Assembly (NCBI RefSeq): GCF_946221145.1
Contig: NZ_CAMIOH010000216.1
Coordinates: 1-5,389, forward strand
Length of the DNA stretch: 5,389 bases
From: an uncultured Paracoccus sp.
Lineage (GTDB): Bacteria; Pseudomonadota; Alphaproteobacteria; Rhodobacterales; Rhodobacteraceae
Direction of reading: 5' to 3'
Shown: in pieces, positions 1-5,389 of the stretch
Numbering within the stretch: the first letter of the stretch is position 1
How the letters are laid out: each line of letters opens with the position of its first letter
Notes under the pieces: model-generated
The model's database searches: none
What the model was told of the DNA's origin: nothing
Seen by the model: only the letters and a program-made list of their open reading frames with translations
Translations under genes and position numbers: made by a program

Positions 1-513
1 AATGTGAACCCGAAATCCGACAACGGCACCCTGGCGGGCGGCACCGTCCCGGTCAGCATCGGCGACAATACCCGCCCGTCGATCACGGTCGAATATTTCA
101 TCCGCGACAATCTGGGGGTCGAGCTGCTGGGCGCCCTGCCCTTCAAGCATTCGATCAAATCCAACGGGGCCGAGATCGGCAGCGTCAAGCACCTGCCCCC
201 GGTCGTATCGCTGCAATACCATTTCGACGCCACGCCGCAGCTGAAGCCCTTCGTGGGCGTCGGCGTGAACTTTACCGGCTTCTATGACGCGGAATCCAAG
301 GGGCCGCTGGCGGGCAACGACCTGCGCGTGAAGAACAGCTGGGGTCTGGCCGCGCATCTGGGCGCCGATTACTGGATCAACGACCGCGCCGCCGTGCGCG
401 CCGACCTGCGGTGGATCGACATCGACGCCGACGTGACGCTGAACGGCGCCGATATCGGCCAGGTCGAGGTGGATCCGGTCGTCGCGGGGATCAGCTATGT
501 GATGAAGTTCTGA
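1..513 (+). CDS. OmpW family outer membrane protein, C-terminal part (5' end outside window)
   Basis: This is the last 170 residues of a small outer-membrane beta-barrel; the frame is open from base 1 (AAT, then GTG) and ends at TGA 511-513. The OmpW signature is clear: alternating polar/hydrophobic strands, the segment VEYFIRDNLGVELLGALPFK (about fragment residues 30-49), a downstream LPP followed by SLQYHF (65-75), then KPFVGVGVNFTGFYD, and a terminal Phe (VMKF) as expected of a BAM-assembled barrel. Family members are about 200-230 residues with an N-terminal signal peptide, so some 30-60 residues (signal and first strand) should lie upstream. The GTG at 4-6 is internal, not the start, because the preceding codon is in frame and the first strand would be missing. 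OmpW proteins form an 8-stranded barrel with a hydrophobic channel, implicated in uptake of small hydrophobic molecules and in stress responses; the substrate here cannot be read from sequence. It converges on the ivd/LprI operon. Confidence 0.9.
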   Translation, partial: NVNPKSDNGTLAGGTVPVSIGDNTRPSITVEYFIRDNLGVELLGALPFKHSIKSNGAEIGSVKHLPPVVSLQYHFDATPQLKPFVGVGVNFTGFYDAESKGPLAGNDLRVKNSWGLAAHLGADYWINDRAAVRADLRWIDIDADVTLNGADIGQVEVDPVVAGISYVMKF

Positions 514-523
514 CGCCCGGCAA

Positions 524-554
524 GGGCGCCCGTTCTGCATCGGACGGCGCGCCC
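524..554. terminator. Hairpin between convergent genes, probable bidirectional terminator
   Basis: In the 41-base gap between two convergent stop codons, GGGCGC CCGT (524-533) can pair with ACGG C GCGCCC (544-554). This gives a 10-bp GC-rich stem with one bulged C and a 10-base loop. It could end transcription of the OmpW gene from the left and the ivd/LprI operon from the right. The T tracts are poor on both sides (TTACC on the plus side, TTG on the minus side), so termination may be inefficient or Rho-assisted. An alternative small stem, GCCC 515-518 with GGGC 524-527, competes with it. Confidence 0.5.
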
Positions 555-1019
555 TTACCATTCCCGCATGTCCCGCAATTCGAAGGTCCGCCGCGCCGTC
601 AGGGTCATCCGGCAGCCTGTCGCCGCGATGGACCGCATGGACCCGCCGCCATAGCGGTCATACTGAAATTCGCATTCGGCATCGCGCCAGCCGATCCAGG
701 CGCGCTGCGCCGCCAGCAGGCTGTCGGCGGCGGTCTGGTCGTCTGCAAAGCTGCTGCGGACCTGTTTCCATTCCTCGTTCAGCAGCCGGTCCCAGGCATC
801 GGTTTCCGCCGACAGGCATTGGCCGATGCCAATCGTGGTGCTGCCGCCCGGCGCCGTCTGGCACTGGTCCGCTGCGGCGCCGATGCAGTCGGGATCGACC
901 CGGCCGCGCGGCGTATCGGCAAGGCACGATTCCACCACCCCGGGCGGCAGAGCCGCCTGATCCTGGGCCAGACCGGGCAGTGGCAGGGCGGCCATCGCCG
1001 CAATCAGCGCAACACGCAT
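555..1019 (-). CDS. Secreted LprI/DUF1311-family protein, copy A
   Basis: This is a 154-residue protein with a Sec signal peptide (MRVALIAAMAALPLPGLA, likely cut before QDQ). There is no lipobox cysteine, so it should be a soluble periplasmic or exported protein, unlike the mycobacterial lipoprotein LprI. The C-terminal half carries the DUF1311/LprI N-domain pattern (PF07007): QCLSAETDAWDRLLNEEW (residues 67-84), then AQRAWIGWRDAEC (104-116), GGGS and a final C136 followed by LTARR. Six cysteines (32, 45, 53, 68, 116, 136) suggest three disulfides. LprI of Mycobacterium tuberculosis inhibits lysozyme; most members of the family are uncharacterised, so lysozyme inhibition here is only a possibility. 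It starts 10 bases after copy B, with an AAGGGGA Shine-Dalgarno (1031-1025) overlapping the TAA of copy B and 5 bases before the ATG. It is the last gene of the apparent ivd operon. Confidence 0.85.
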   Translation of the reverse strand: MRVALIAAMAALPLPGLAQDQAALPPGVVESCLADTPRGRVDPDCIGAAADQCQTAPGGSTTIGIGQCLSAETDAWDRLLNEEWKQVRSSFADDQTAADSLLAAQRAWIGWRDAECEFQYDRYGGGSMRSIAATGCRMTLTARRTFELRDMREW

Positions 1020-1024
1020 GACGT

Positions 1025-1031
1025 TCCCCTT
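1025..1031 (-). promoter_or_regulatory. Ribosome binding site of LprI-like copy A, overlapping the copy B stop
   Basis: On the minus strand the junction reads TAAGGGGAACGTCATG. The AAGGGGA core overlaps the TAA stop of copy B (1032-1030) and lies 5 bases before the ATG at 1019. This supports that start and suggests that ribosomes finishing copy B can reinitiate on copy A. Confidence 0.6.
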
Positions 1032-1548
1032 ATTGCTGCGGTTCCCACGCCCGAAGGCGCAGATATTGCTGCGCGGTCAGGCGCAGGCTGCATTCGACGC
1101 CCGCCGGACCGGCGCCGGTGCCGCCGCCCCAGCGGCTGCCTTCGTAAGAGCAGGCGGAATCGCGAAAGGCCATCCAGTCGCGCTGCATCTGGCGCAGCAG
1201 CGGTTCCTGCTGTGCGGCGGCGGATCCCATTTCCGCCATCTCGGCATCGGTGGCCTTGGCCCCCGCCAGAACGTGGGCATAGCTGTCGTTCAGCTTCCGG
1301 TCCCAGACGGCCAGTTCTTCGGACAGGCACCAGGACATGGCGACGGTGCTGTCACCATCGGGGCTGTCGATGCAGGGGCCTGAGGCCGCGCCGATGCAGG
1401 CGGCATGATCCGGCGCGTCAGGATTGGCCGTCTGGGCACCTTCCAGACAGGCGTCGATCCGCGTGGCGTCGAAGGTCGGCCATTCCGGCGCGTCCTGCGC
1501 CACGACAGGCGATGCCGCCAAGACCGCCGCTGCCAGCCAGGGCCGCAT
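1030..1548 (-). CDS. Secreted LprI/DUF1311-family protein, copy B
   Basis: This is a 172-residue paralogue of the next gene downstream. A Sec signal peptide (MRPWLAAAVLAASPVVA, likely cut before QDA) has no lipobox. The mature part has an N-terminal cysteine-containing segment (C34, C51, C59) followed by the DUF1311/LprI domain: WCLSEELAVWDRKLNDSY (73-90), MQRDWMAFRDSAC (121-133), GGGTGAG and C153. It differs from copy A mainly by about 11 extra residues in the helix-rich stretch between C74 and C133. I chose ATG 1548-1546, which shares one base with the ivd stop (TGATG); a GTG directly before it (1551-1549) would add one Met and give a 4-base overlap, and cannot be excluded. A GGGG stretch at 1560-1557 serves as a modest Shine-Dalgarno for either. 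The overlap implies translational coupling to ivd. Biochemical function is unknown; lysozyme inhibition is known only for some relatives. Confidence 0.83.
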   Translation of the reverse strand: MRPWLAAAVLAASPVVAQDAPEWPTFDATRIDACLEGAQTANPDAPDHAACIGAASGPCIDSPDGDSTVAMSWCLSEELAVWDRKLNDSYAHVLAGAKATDAEMAEMGSAAAQQEPLLRQMQRDWMAFRDSACSYEGSRWGGGTGAGPAGVECSLRLTAQQYLRLRAWEPQQ

Positions 1549-2708
1549 CACGCCAGCCCCATCAGTTCCCGGCCGATCAGCATCCGGCGGATTTCGCTGG
1601 TGCCCGCGCCGATCTCCATCAGCTTGGCATCGCGGAACAGGCGGCTGACCACGCTGTCGTTCAGGAAGCCCGCCCCGCCAAGCGCCTGCACCGCCTGATG
1701 GGCCTGCACCATCGCCTGTTCGCTGGCATAGAGCACCGCCCCCGCCGCGTCCTGCCGCGTGACCTTGCCCGCATCGCAGGCCCGCGCGACCTCATAGACA
1801 TAGGCGCGGGCGGTGTTCAGCGCGACATACATGTCGGCGATCTTGGCCTGCATCAGCTGGAACGACCCGATGGGCTGGCCGAACTGCCTGCGGTCGCGGA
1901 CATAGGGCAGCACCTCGTCCAGGCAGGCGGCCATGATGCCGGTGCCGATGCCCGACAGCACCAACCGTTCGTAATCCAGCCCCGACATGAGGACGCGCAC
2001 GCCCTTGCCCTCGGCCCCCAGCACGTTTTCGGCGGGGACTTCGCAGTTCTGGAAAATCAGCTCTCCGGTGTTCGAGCCGCGCATCCCCAGCTTGTCGAAA
2101 TGCGGGCTGGTGCTGAACCCGGCCATGCCGCGTTCGACGATGAAGGCGGTGATGCCCTTGCTGCCCGCGTCCGGGTCGGTCTTGGCATAGACGACCAGCG
2201 TCTGCGCATCGGGCGCATTGGTGATCCAGTATTTGCTGCCGTTCAGCACATAGCGGTCGCCACGCCGTTCGGCCCGCAGCTTCATGCCGACCACATCGCT
2301 GCCCGCGCCTTCTTCCGACATCGCAAGCGCGCCGACCGCCTTGCCGCTGCACAGATCGGGCAGATAGCGGCGGCGCTGTTCGTCACTGCCGTTCAGCTTG
2401 ATCTGGTTCACGCACAGATTGGAATGCGCGCCATAGGACAGGCTGACACTGGCACTGGCCCGCGCGATTTCCTCGGTTGCGATGACATGGGCCAGATAGC
2501 CCATGCCCGCACCGCCGAAGTCTTCGGGGACGGTGATGCCCAGCAGGCCCAGATCGCCCATTTCCGTCCACAGCTCGTTGGGGAATTCGTTGCCCTGATC
2601 GACCTGGGCCGCGATGGGCTTTACCCGATCCTGCGCCCAGCGATGCACCATGTCGCGCAGGGCGTTCACATCCTCGCCCAGATCGAATTCCATCCCCCGC
2701 GTGAACAT
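1548..2708 (-). CDS. ivd: Isovaleryl-CoA dehydrogenase
   Basis: This is an FAD-dependent acyl-CoA dehydrogenase of 386 residues that oxidises isovaleryl-CoA to 3-methylcrotonyl-CoA in leucine catabolism, passing electrons to electron-transfer flavoprotein; it is cytosolic. The order is the family's: N-terminal helical domain (about 10-120), the beta-domain with AMSEEGAGSDV and YWITNAPDA (about 129-168), and the C-terminal helical domain with RRQFGQPIGSFQLMQAKIAD. Two features mark isovaleryl-CoA specificity. The catalytic Glu sits in SGLDYERLVLSG (E247), as in human IVD (E254). The position that holds the catalytic Glu in medium/short-chain enzymes (YEGT) is Ala in IGAGTSEIRR. The start is ATG 2708, with a strong GGAGGGGGG Shine-Dalgarno 6 bases upstream; an in-frame TTG at 2714 would add two residues but lies too close to that site. 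The gene heads an operon with two secreted LprI-like proteins. It is also called liuA in some organisms. Confidence 0.95.
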   Translation of the reverse strand: MFTRGMEFDLGEDVNALRDMVHRWAQDRVKPIAAQVDQGNEFPNELWTEMGDLGLLGITVPEDFGGAGMGYLAHVIATEEIARASASVSLSYGAHSNLCVNQIKLNGSDEQRRRYLPDLCSGKAVGALAMSEEGAGSDVVGMKLRAERRGDRYVLNGSKYWITNAPDAQTLVVYAKTDPDAGSKGITAFIVERGMAGFSTSPHFDKLGMRGSNTGELIFQNCEVPAENVLGAEGKGVRVLMSGLDYERLVLSGIGTGIMAACLDEVLPYVRDRRQFGQPIGSFQLMQAKIADMYVALNTARAYVYEVARACDAGKVTRQDAAGAVLYASEQAMVQAHQAVQALGGAGFLNDSVVSRLFRDAKLMEIGAGTSEIRRMLIGRELMGLA

Positions 2709-2714
2709 CGGCAA

Positions 2715-2723
2715 CCCCCCTCC
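2715..2723 (-). promoter_or_regulatory. Ribosome binding site deciding the ivd start
   Basis: The minus-strand sequence GGAGGGGGG is followed by TTGCCG and then ATG (2708). The 6-10 base spacing is right for the ATG. It leaves only 0-4 bases before the alternative TTG at 2714, so the ATG is the better start. Confidence 0.7.
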
Positions 2724-2730
2724 GGTTTAT

Positions 2731-2744
2731 TGAACGAACGTTCA
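2731..2744. promoter_or_regulatory. Inverted-repeat operator, TetR-repressor type, upstream of ivd
   Basis: TGAACG AA CGTTCA is an inverted repeat with perfect 6-bp arms around a 2-bp centre, and one further matching outer pair (A 2729 with T 2746). It lies 23 bases upstream of the ivd ATG, just downstream of the likely -10 region, where a bound repressor would block initiation. The length and symmetry match operators of TetR-family regulators, which commonly control acyl-CoA and branched-chain amino-acid catabolic genes. The regulator itself is not in the window, so its identity is inferred only from operator shape. I see no second copy in the window. Confidence 0.6.
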
Positions 2745-2749
2745 TTTCC

Positions 2750-2779
2750 GATATAGACCGGCCGCCCCCCGGTCGTCAA
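2750..2779 (-). promoter_or_regulatory. Probable sigma70-type promoter of the ivd operon
   Basis: On the minus strand TTGACG (2779-2774) is a good -35 element, matching five of six consensus bases. It is followed by either TCTATA (2757-2752, 16-base spacer) or TATATC (2755-2750, 18-base spacer) as the -10. The local A+T-rich run stands out in very GC-rich DNA. The predicted start of transcription falls near 2742-2744, inside the inverted-repeat operator, giving a leader of about 35 bases. Confidence 0.55.
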
Positions 2780-2822
2780 GCACAAGCCTGCGCCTGAAGA
2801 CCCGGCCGGTCAATATCGAGGG

Positions 2823-3602
2823 TCAGCGGATCTGCCGCACCGCCACCGTCTGGTTCACCAGTTCCGTCCCCGCGAAGGTGGTCAGGAATGCCACATCCAC
2901 CGCATCGCGCCCGACCGAGATCAGCGCCATCTCGTCCGCAGTGGCCATGCCGGTGGGGTCGATCAGGTGCCAGGTGCCGTCCAGATAGACCTCGGCGACG
3001 GCGTGGAAATCCGGCGGCTCGACCCCCGGCGCAAAGACGCTGGCAATGCGCGCGGGGATCCGGGCCGCGCGGCACAGCGCGATCATCAGATGGGCATAGT
3101 CGCGGCAGACGCCGCGCCGCTCCAGAAACGTGTCCACCGCCGTGGTGTTCGCGTCGCTGACGCCCGACACGTAATCCAGCCGCTGTTCGATCCAGTTGCG
3201 GATCGCCAGAACCTTCTCTCCGCCCTCCTTGTCTCCGAACCGCTGCTGGGCAAAGGGCACGAAGCGTTCCGCCTGGCAATAGCGCGACGGCAGAAGATAG
3301 CGCAGCGCATCCCCCGGCATCTCGTCCACCTCCACCGCAGACATGCGTTCGAAAACCGGACGGGGCCGGGTCACGATCACGTCGGCGGTATAGACGCAGC
3401 GCAGGTCGTTGACGGTGCGGATGATGACCTTTTCACCGATCCCCTCATCGCCCGGCACGCGGGCCAGATGCTCCACCTGACCAAAGTCGATGGTTGCATT
3501 GCTGATTTCCTGCCCAAAGGCCCCCGCGGCCTCGACCGCCAGAATCGCCGGTCCCGGCGACATGAATTTATAGTCCAGTTCGACTTCGATCTTGATCCGC
3601 AT
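2823..3602 (-). CDS. Transglutaminase-like domain protein (COG1305 type)
   Basis: This is a 259-residue protein with a transglutaminase-fold cysteine catalytic core in its C-terminal half and a beta-rich N-terminal region (about 1-80). The triad is visible: Cys166 in RRGVCRDYAHLM, His200 in DFHAVAEVYL and Asp215 in HLIDPTGM; the preceding helix EKVLAIRNWIEQRLDYVSG is also typical. Bacterial members act as cysteine proteases or amide-bond enzymes, usually with unknown substrates. No signal peptide or membrane segment is seen, so it is probably cytosolic. The frame could extend to 3665, but ATG 3602 is preferred: AAGGCGG lies 5 bases upstream and the added 21 residues do not resemble the family. 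It follows tex in the same direction with a 72-base gap that shows no clear promoter, so it may be co-transcribed with tex. The function is not determined by context. Confidence 0.85.
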   Translation of the reverse strand: MRIKIEVELDYKFMSPGPAILAVEAAGAFGQEISNATIDFGQVEHLARVPGDEGIGEKVIIRTVNDLRCVYTADVIVTRPRPVFERMSAVEVDEMPGDALRYLLPSRYCQAERFVPFAQQRFGDKEGGEKVLAIRNWIEQRLDYVSGVSDANTTAVDTFLERRGVCRDYAHLMIALCRAARIPARIASVFAPGVEPPDFHAVAEVYLDGTWHLIDPTGMATADEMALISVGRDAVDVAFLTTFAGTELVNQTVAVRQIR

Positions 3603-3607
3603 CGCAT

Positions 3608-3614
3608 CCGCCTT
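3608..3614 (-). promoter_or_regulatory. Ribosome binding site of the transglutaminase-like gene
   Basis: AAGGCGG on the minus strand lies 5 bases before the ATG at 3602. It supports this start over the longer open frame beginning at 3665. Confidence 0.5.
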
Positions 3615-3633
3615 GTTGACACGGCATCGAAAC

Positions 3634-3663
3634 GCAGCCGGGGCGGATCGGATCCCTGGCTGC
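3634..3663 (-). terminator. Hairpin after tex, weak terminator or attenuator candidate
   Basis: On the minus strand GCAGCC A GGG (3663-3654) can pair with CCC C GGCTGC (3643-3634). This is a 6-bp stem, an A-C mismatch and 3 more pairs around a loop of about 10 bases. It begins 11 bases past the tex stop. The following GTTTCG is a poor T tract, so partial termination between tex and the next gene is the most that can be proposed. Confidence 0.3.
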
Positions 3664-3674
3664 AAAAAGATCGG

Positions 3675-5389
3675 TTACTTGCGCCGCATCGCCTCGGCCA
3701 GGGCGGCGCCGAAACCGCCCTGATCGCCGGTTTTCGGGGCAGGCGCGGCATGGCGGATGATGGCCTTCTGCGGGCCTGACGGTTTCTGCCGGGGCTGCGC
3801 GGCGGGCTTGGCCTCTGCGTCGCGGCGCATGCTCAGGCCGATGCGCTTGCGGGGCACGTCCACCTCGGTCACGCGGACGCGGACCACGTCGCCGACCTTG
3901 ACCACCTCATTCGGATCCTTGACGAAGCGGTCGGCCAGCTGGCTGACATGGACCAGCCCGTCCTGATGCACGCCGATATCCACGAAGGCGCCGAAGGCCG
4001 CGACATTGGTAACGGTGCCTTCCAGCGACATGCCGGGTTTCAGGTCGCCGATCTCCTCGACCCCCTCGGCAAAGCTGGCGGTGACAAAGCCGGGGCGCGG
4101 GTCGCGGCCGGGCTTTTCCAGTTCCGACAGGATGTCGCGCACGGTGGGCAGGCCGAAACTGTCATCGACGAACTGTTCGGCGCGCACCCCCCTCAGCGCG
4201 CTGCTGTCGCCCATGATCGCGCGGATGTCGCGCCCGCAGGCGGCGACGATCTTGCGGGCGACGCCATAAGCCTCGGGGTGGACGGCAGAGGCGTCCAGCG
4301 GTTCCTTGCCGCCGGGGATGCGCAGGAAACCCGCGCATTGTTCAAAGGCGCGCGGCCCCAGCCCCGCCACCTTCTTCAGCGCCGCGCGCGACGGAAACGG
4401 CCCGTTCTGGTCGCGCCAGGCCACGATGTTCTGGGCCAGCGACGGCCCCAGCCCGGCGACATGGGCCAAAAGCGGCGCCGAGGCCATGTTCAGATCGACG
4501 CCGACCGCGTTCACCGCATCCTCGACCACGGCTTCCAGCGTTTTCGCCAGCTGCCGCTGATCCACGTCGTGCTGATACTGGCCGACGCCGATGCTTTCGG
4601 GCGGCACCTTGACCAGTTCGGCCAGCGGATCCTGCAAGCGCCGCGCGATCGACACCGCGCCGCGCAGCGACACGTCCAGATCGGGAAATTCCCTGGCCGC
4701 CAGTTCCGACGCCGAATAGACCGAGGCCCCGGCCTCGGACACGATCACCTTGGTGGGCAGCTTCGCGCCCTTGGGCAGGTGTTTCAGCACATCGCCGACC
4801 AGCCGTTCGGTTTCCCGGCTGGCGGTGCCGTTGCCGATGGCGATCAGGTCGGCGCCATGCCTTGCGATCAGCGCCGCCAGCACCGCCTGCGCCCCGCGCA
4901 GATCGTTCCTGGGCTGGAACGGATAGATCGTCGCGGTGTCCAGCAGCTTGCCCGTCGCATCGACCACCGCCACCTTGCAGCCGGTGCGGATGCCCGGATC
5001 GACGCCGATGGTGACGCGCGGACCGGCGGGCGCGGCCAGCAGCAGGTCTTTCAGATTGCGGGCAAAGACGCGGATCGCCTCGTCATGGGCGCGTTTGCGC
5101 AGTTCGGTCAGCAGATCGACATACATCGTGTTCGACAGCCGCACCCGCCACGTCCAGCCCGCCACCTGCCGCAGCCACTGATCGCCCGGCTTGTGGCCCA
5201 GCGGCCCAAGGGCCTGCGCCACGATCCCCTCGGCCCGGGCCGCGCCGGTGTCGGGATCGGGCGAGATGTCGATGGTCACGACCTCTTCCTTGGCGGCGCG
5301 CAGGATCGCAAGCGCCCGGTGGCCGGGAATCGTCGCCCATTTTTCGCGATGGTCGAAATAGTCGCTGAACTTGGCGCCCGCCTGTTCCT
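3675..5389 (-). CDS. tex: Tex family S1 RNA-binding protein (5' end outside window)
   Basis: The last 570 residues of Tex are present; the frame stays open to the right edge (reading EQAGAKFSDYFDHREKWATI there), while the family is about 770 residues, so roughly 200 N-terminal residues are missing. Domain order is as in Pseudomonas Tex: end of the helical core, a YqgF/RuvX-like domain with TIGVDPGIRTGCKVAVVD and IGNGTASRETE (about fragment residues 124-249), tandem helix-hairpin-helix motifs with VAGLGPSLAQNIV and VAGLGPRAFEQCAGFLRI (about 294-358), and one S1 domain with GTVTNVAAFGAFVDIGVHQD and KRIGLSMR (about 449-521). A Pro/Ala/Lys-rich tail ends in GFGAALAEAMRRK. Tex is a cytosolic nucleic-acid-binding protein acting on transcription and RNA processing. 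A GTG at 5279 is internal, not the start. The stop is TAA at 3677-3675. Confidence 0.95.
   Translation of the reverse strand, partial: EQAGAKFSDYFDHREKWATIPGHRALAILRAAKEEVVTIDISPDPDTGAARAEGIVAQALGPLGHKPGDQWLRQVAGWTWRVRLSNTMYVDLLTELRKRAHDEAIRVFARNLKDLLLAAPAGPRVTIGVDPGIRTGCKVAVVDATGKLLDTATIYPFQPRNDLRGAQAVLAALIARHGADLIAIGNGTASRETERLVGDVLKHLPKGAKLPTKVIVSEAGASVYSASELAAREFPDLDVSLRGAVSIARRLQDPLAELVKVPPESIGVGQYQHDVDQRQLAKTLEAVVEDAVNAVGVDLNMASAPLLAHVAGLGPSLAQNIVAWRDQNGPFPSRAALKKVAGLGPRAFEQCAGFLRIPGGKEPLDASAVHPEAYGVARKIVAACGRDIRAIMGDSSALRGVRAEQFVDDSFGLPTVRDILSELEKPGRDPRPGFVTASFAEGVEEIGDLKPGMSLEGTVTNVAAFGAFVDIGVHQDGLVHVSQLADRFVKDPNEVVKVGDVVRVRVTEVDVPRKRIGLSMRRDAEAKPAAQPRQKPSGPQKAIIRHAAPAPKTGDQGGFGAALAEAMRRK

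Noticed and set aside
4..513. GTG at 4-6 as the true start of the OmpW-family gene
   Set aside because: The frame is open to base 1, and starting here would remove the signal peptide and first strand that the family needs.
555..1548. The LprI-like proteins as lipoproteins
   Set aside because: Neither signal peptide has a lipobox cysteine; both have standard A-X-A-like sites just before QD.
411..2756. A 781-codon open frame on the plus strand running antisense across ivd and both LprI-like genes
   Set aside because: The translation is low-complexity, rich in Arg, Ala, Gly, Pro and His, with no recognisable domain. Long antisense open frames are a normal by-product of GC-biased third positions. 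The minus strand carries clear family motifs and ribosome sites for three genes over the same span.
2799..2811. Short hairpin GACC/GGTC after the transglutaminase-like gene as a terminator
   Set aside because: The stem has only four pairs with a five-base loop and is followed by TTC rather than a T tract; it is too weak to call.
2967..3779. A 270-codon plus-strand open frame opposite the transglutaminase-like gene and the tex end
   Set aside because: It has no domain signature and crosses two well-supported minus-strand genes; it is a shadow of their codon bias.
3675..5279. GTG at 5279 as the start of tex
   Set aside because: The upstream 36 codons in frame to the window edge continue typical Tex sequence (KFSDYFDHREKWATIPGHRA), so the gene runs off the window.
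1..5389. Mobile elements, CRISPR arrays, tRNA or rRNA genes, defence or toxin-antitoxin modules
   Set aside because: I saw no transposase or integrase motifs, terminal inverted repeats, regularly spaced repeats, tRNA-like folds or small paired genes of that type; all long stretches are accounted for by housekeeping or catabolic genes.

Overview
The window reads as an ordinary chromosomal segment of a high-GC alphaproteobacterium. The protein character (an alphaproteobacterial-type isovaleryl-CoA dehydrogenase, Tex and OmpW) and the strongly GC-biased third codon positions fit Rhodobacteraceae, perhaps Paracoccus or a close relative. That assignment is inferred from how the proteins read, not from a database search. 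There are six protein-coding genes, two of them cut by the window edges. I see no RNA gene, insertion sequence, integrase, CRISPR array or tRNA. Coding density is very high, and the only gaps are 41, 10, 114 and 72 bases.

Layout: on the + strand, bases 1-513 hold the C-terminal part of an OmpW-family outer-membrane beta-barrel. It converges on a block of five minus-strand genes across a 41-base gap that contains a hairpin resembling a bidirectional terminator. Read in their own direction (right to left), the five genes are: tex (5' end beyond the right edge), a transglutaminase-fold protein, isovaleryl-CoA dehydrogenase (ivd/liuA, leucine catabolism), and two tandem secreted LprI/DUF1311-family proteins.

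The most informative regulatory DNA is the 114-base gap upstream of ivd. It holds a plausible sigma70-type promoter and, at the expected transcription start, a 14-bp inverted repeat (6-bp arms, 2-bp centre) of the kind bound by TetR-family repressors. ivd and the two LprI-like genes look like one operon: the ivd stop overlaps the next start as TGATG, and the second LprI-like gene follows after 10 bases with its Shine-Dalgarno overlapping the preceding stop. The usual leucine-degradation partners (methylcrotonyl-CoA carboxylase, methylglutaconyl-CoA hydratase, HMG-CoA lyase) are not in the window.

The two LprI-like proteins share six cysteines with nearly identical spacing, so they probably arose by duplication and share a disulfide scaffold. 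Why such periplasmic proteins would be coupled to a leucine-degradation enzyme is the main open question. I found no convincing evidence of a wholly new system. The items worth a second look are the operator upstream of ivd, the coupled secreted pair, and the six-cysteine scaffold.
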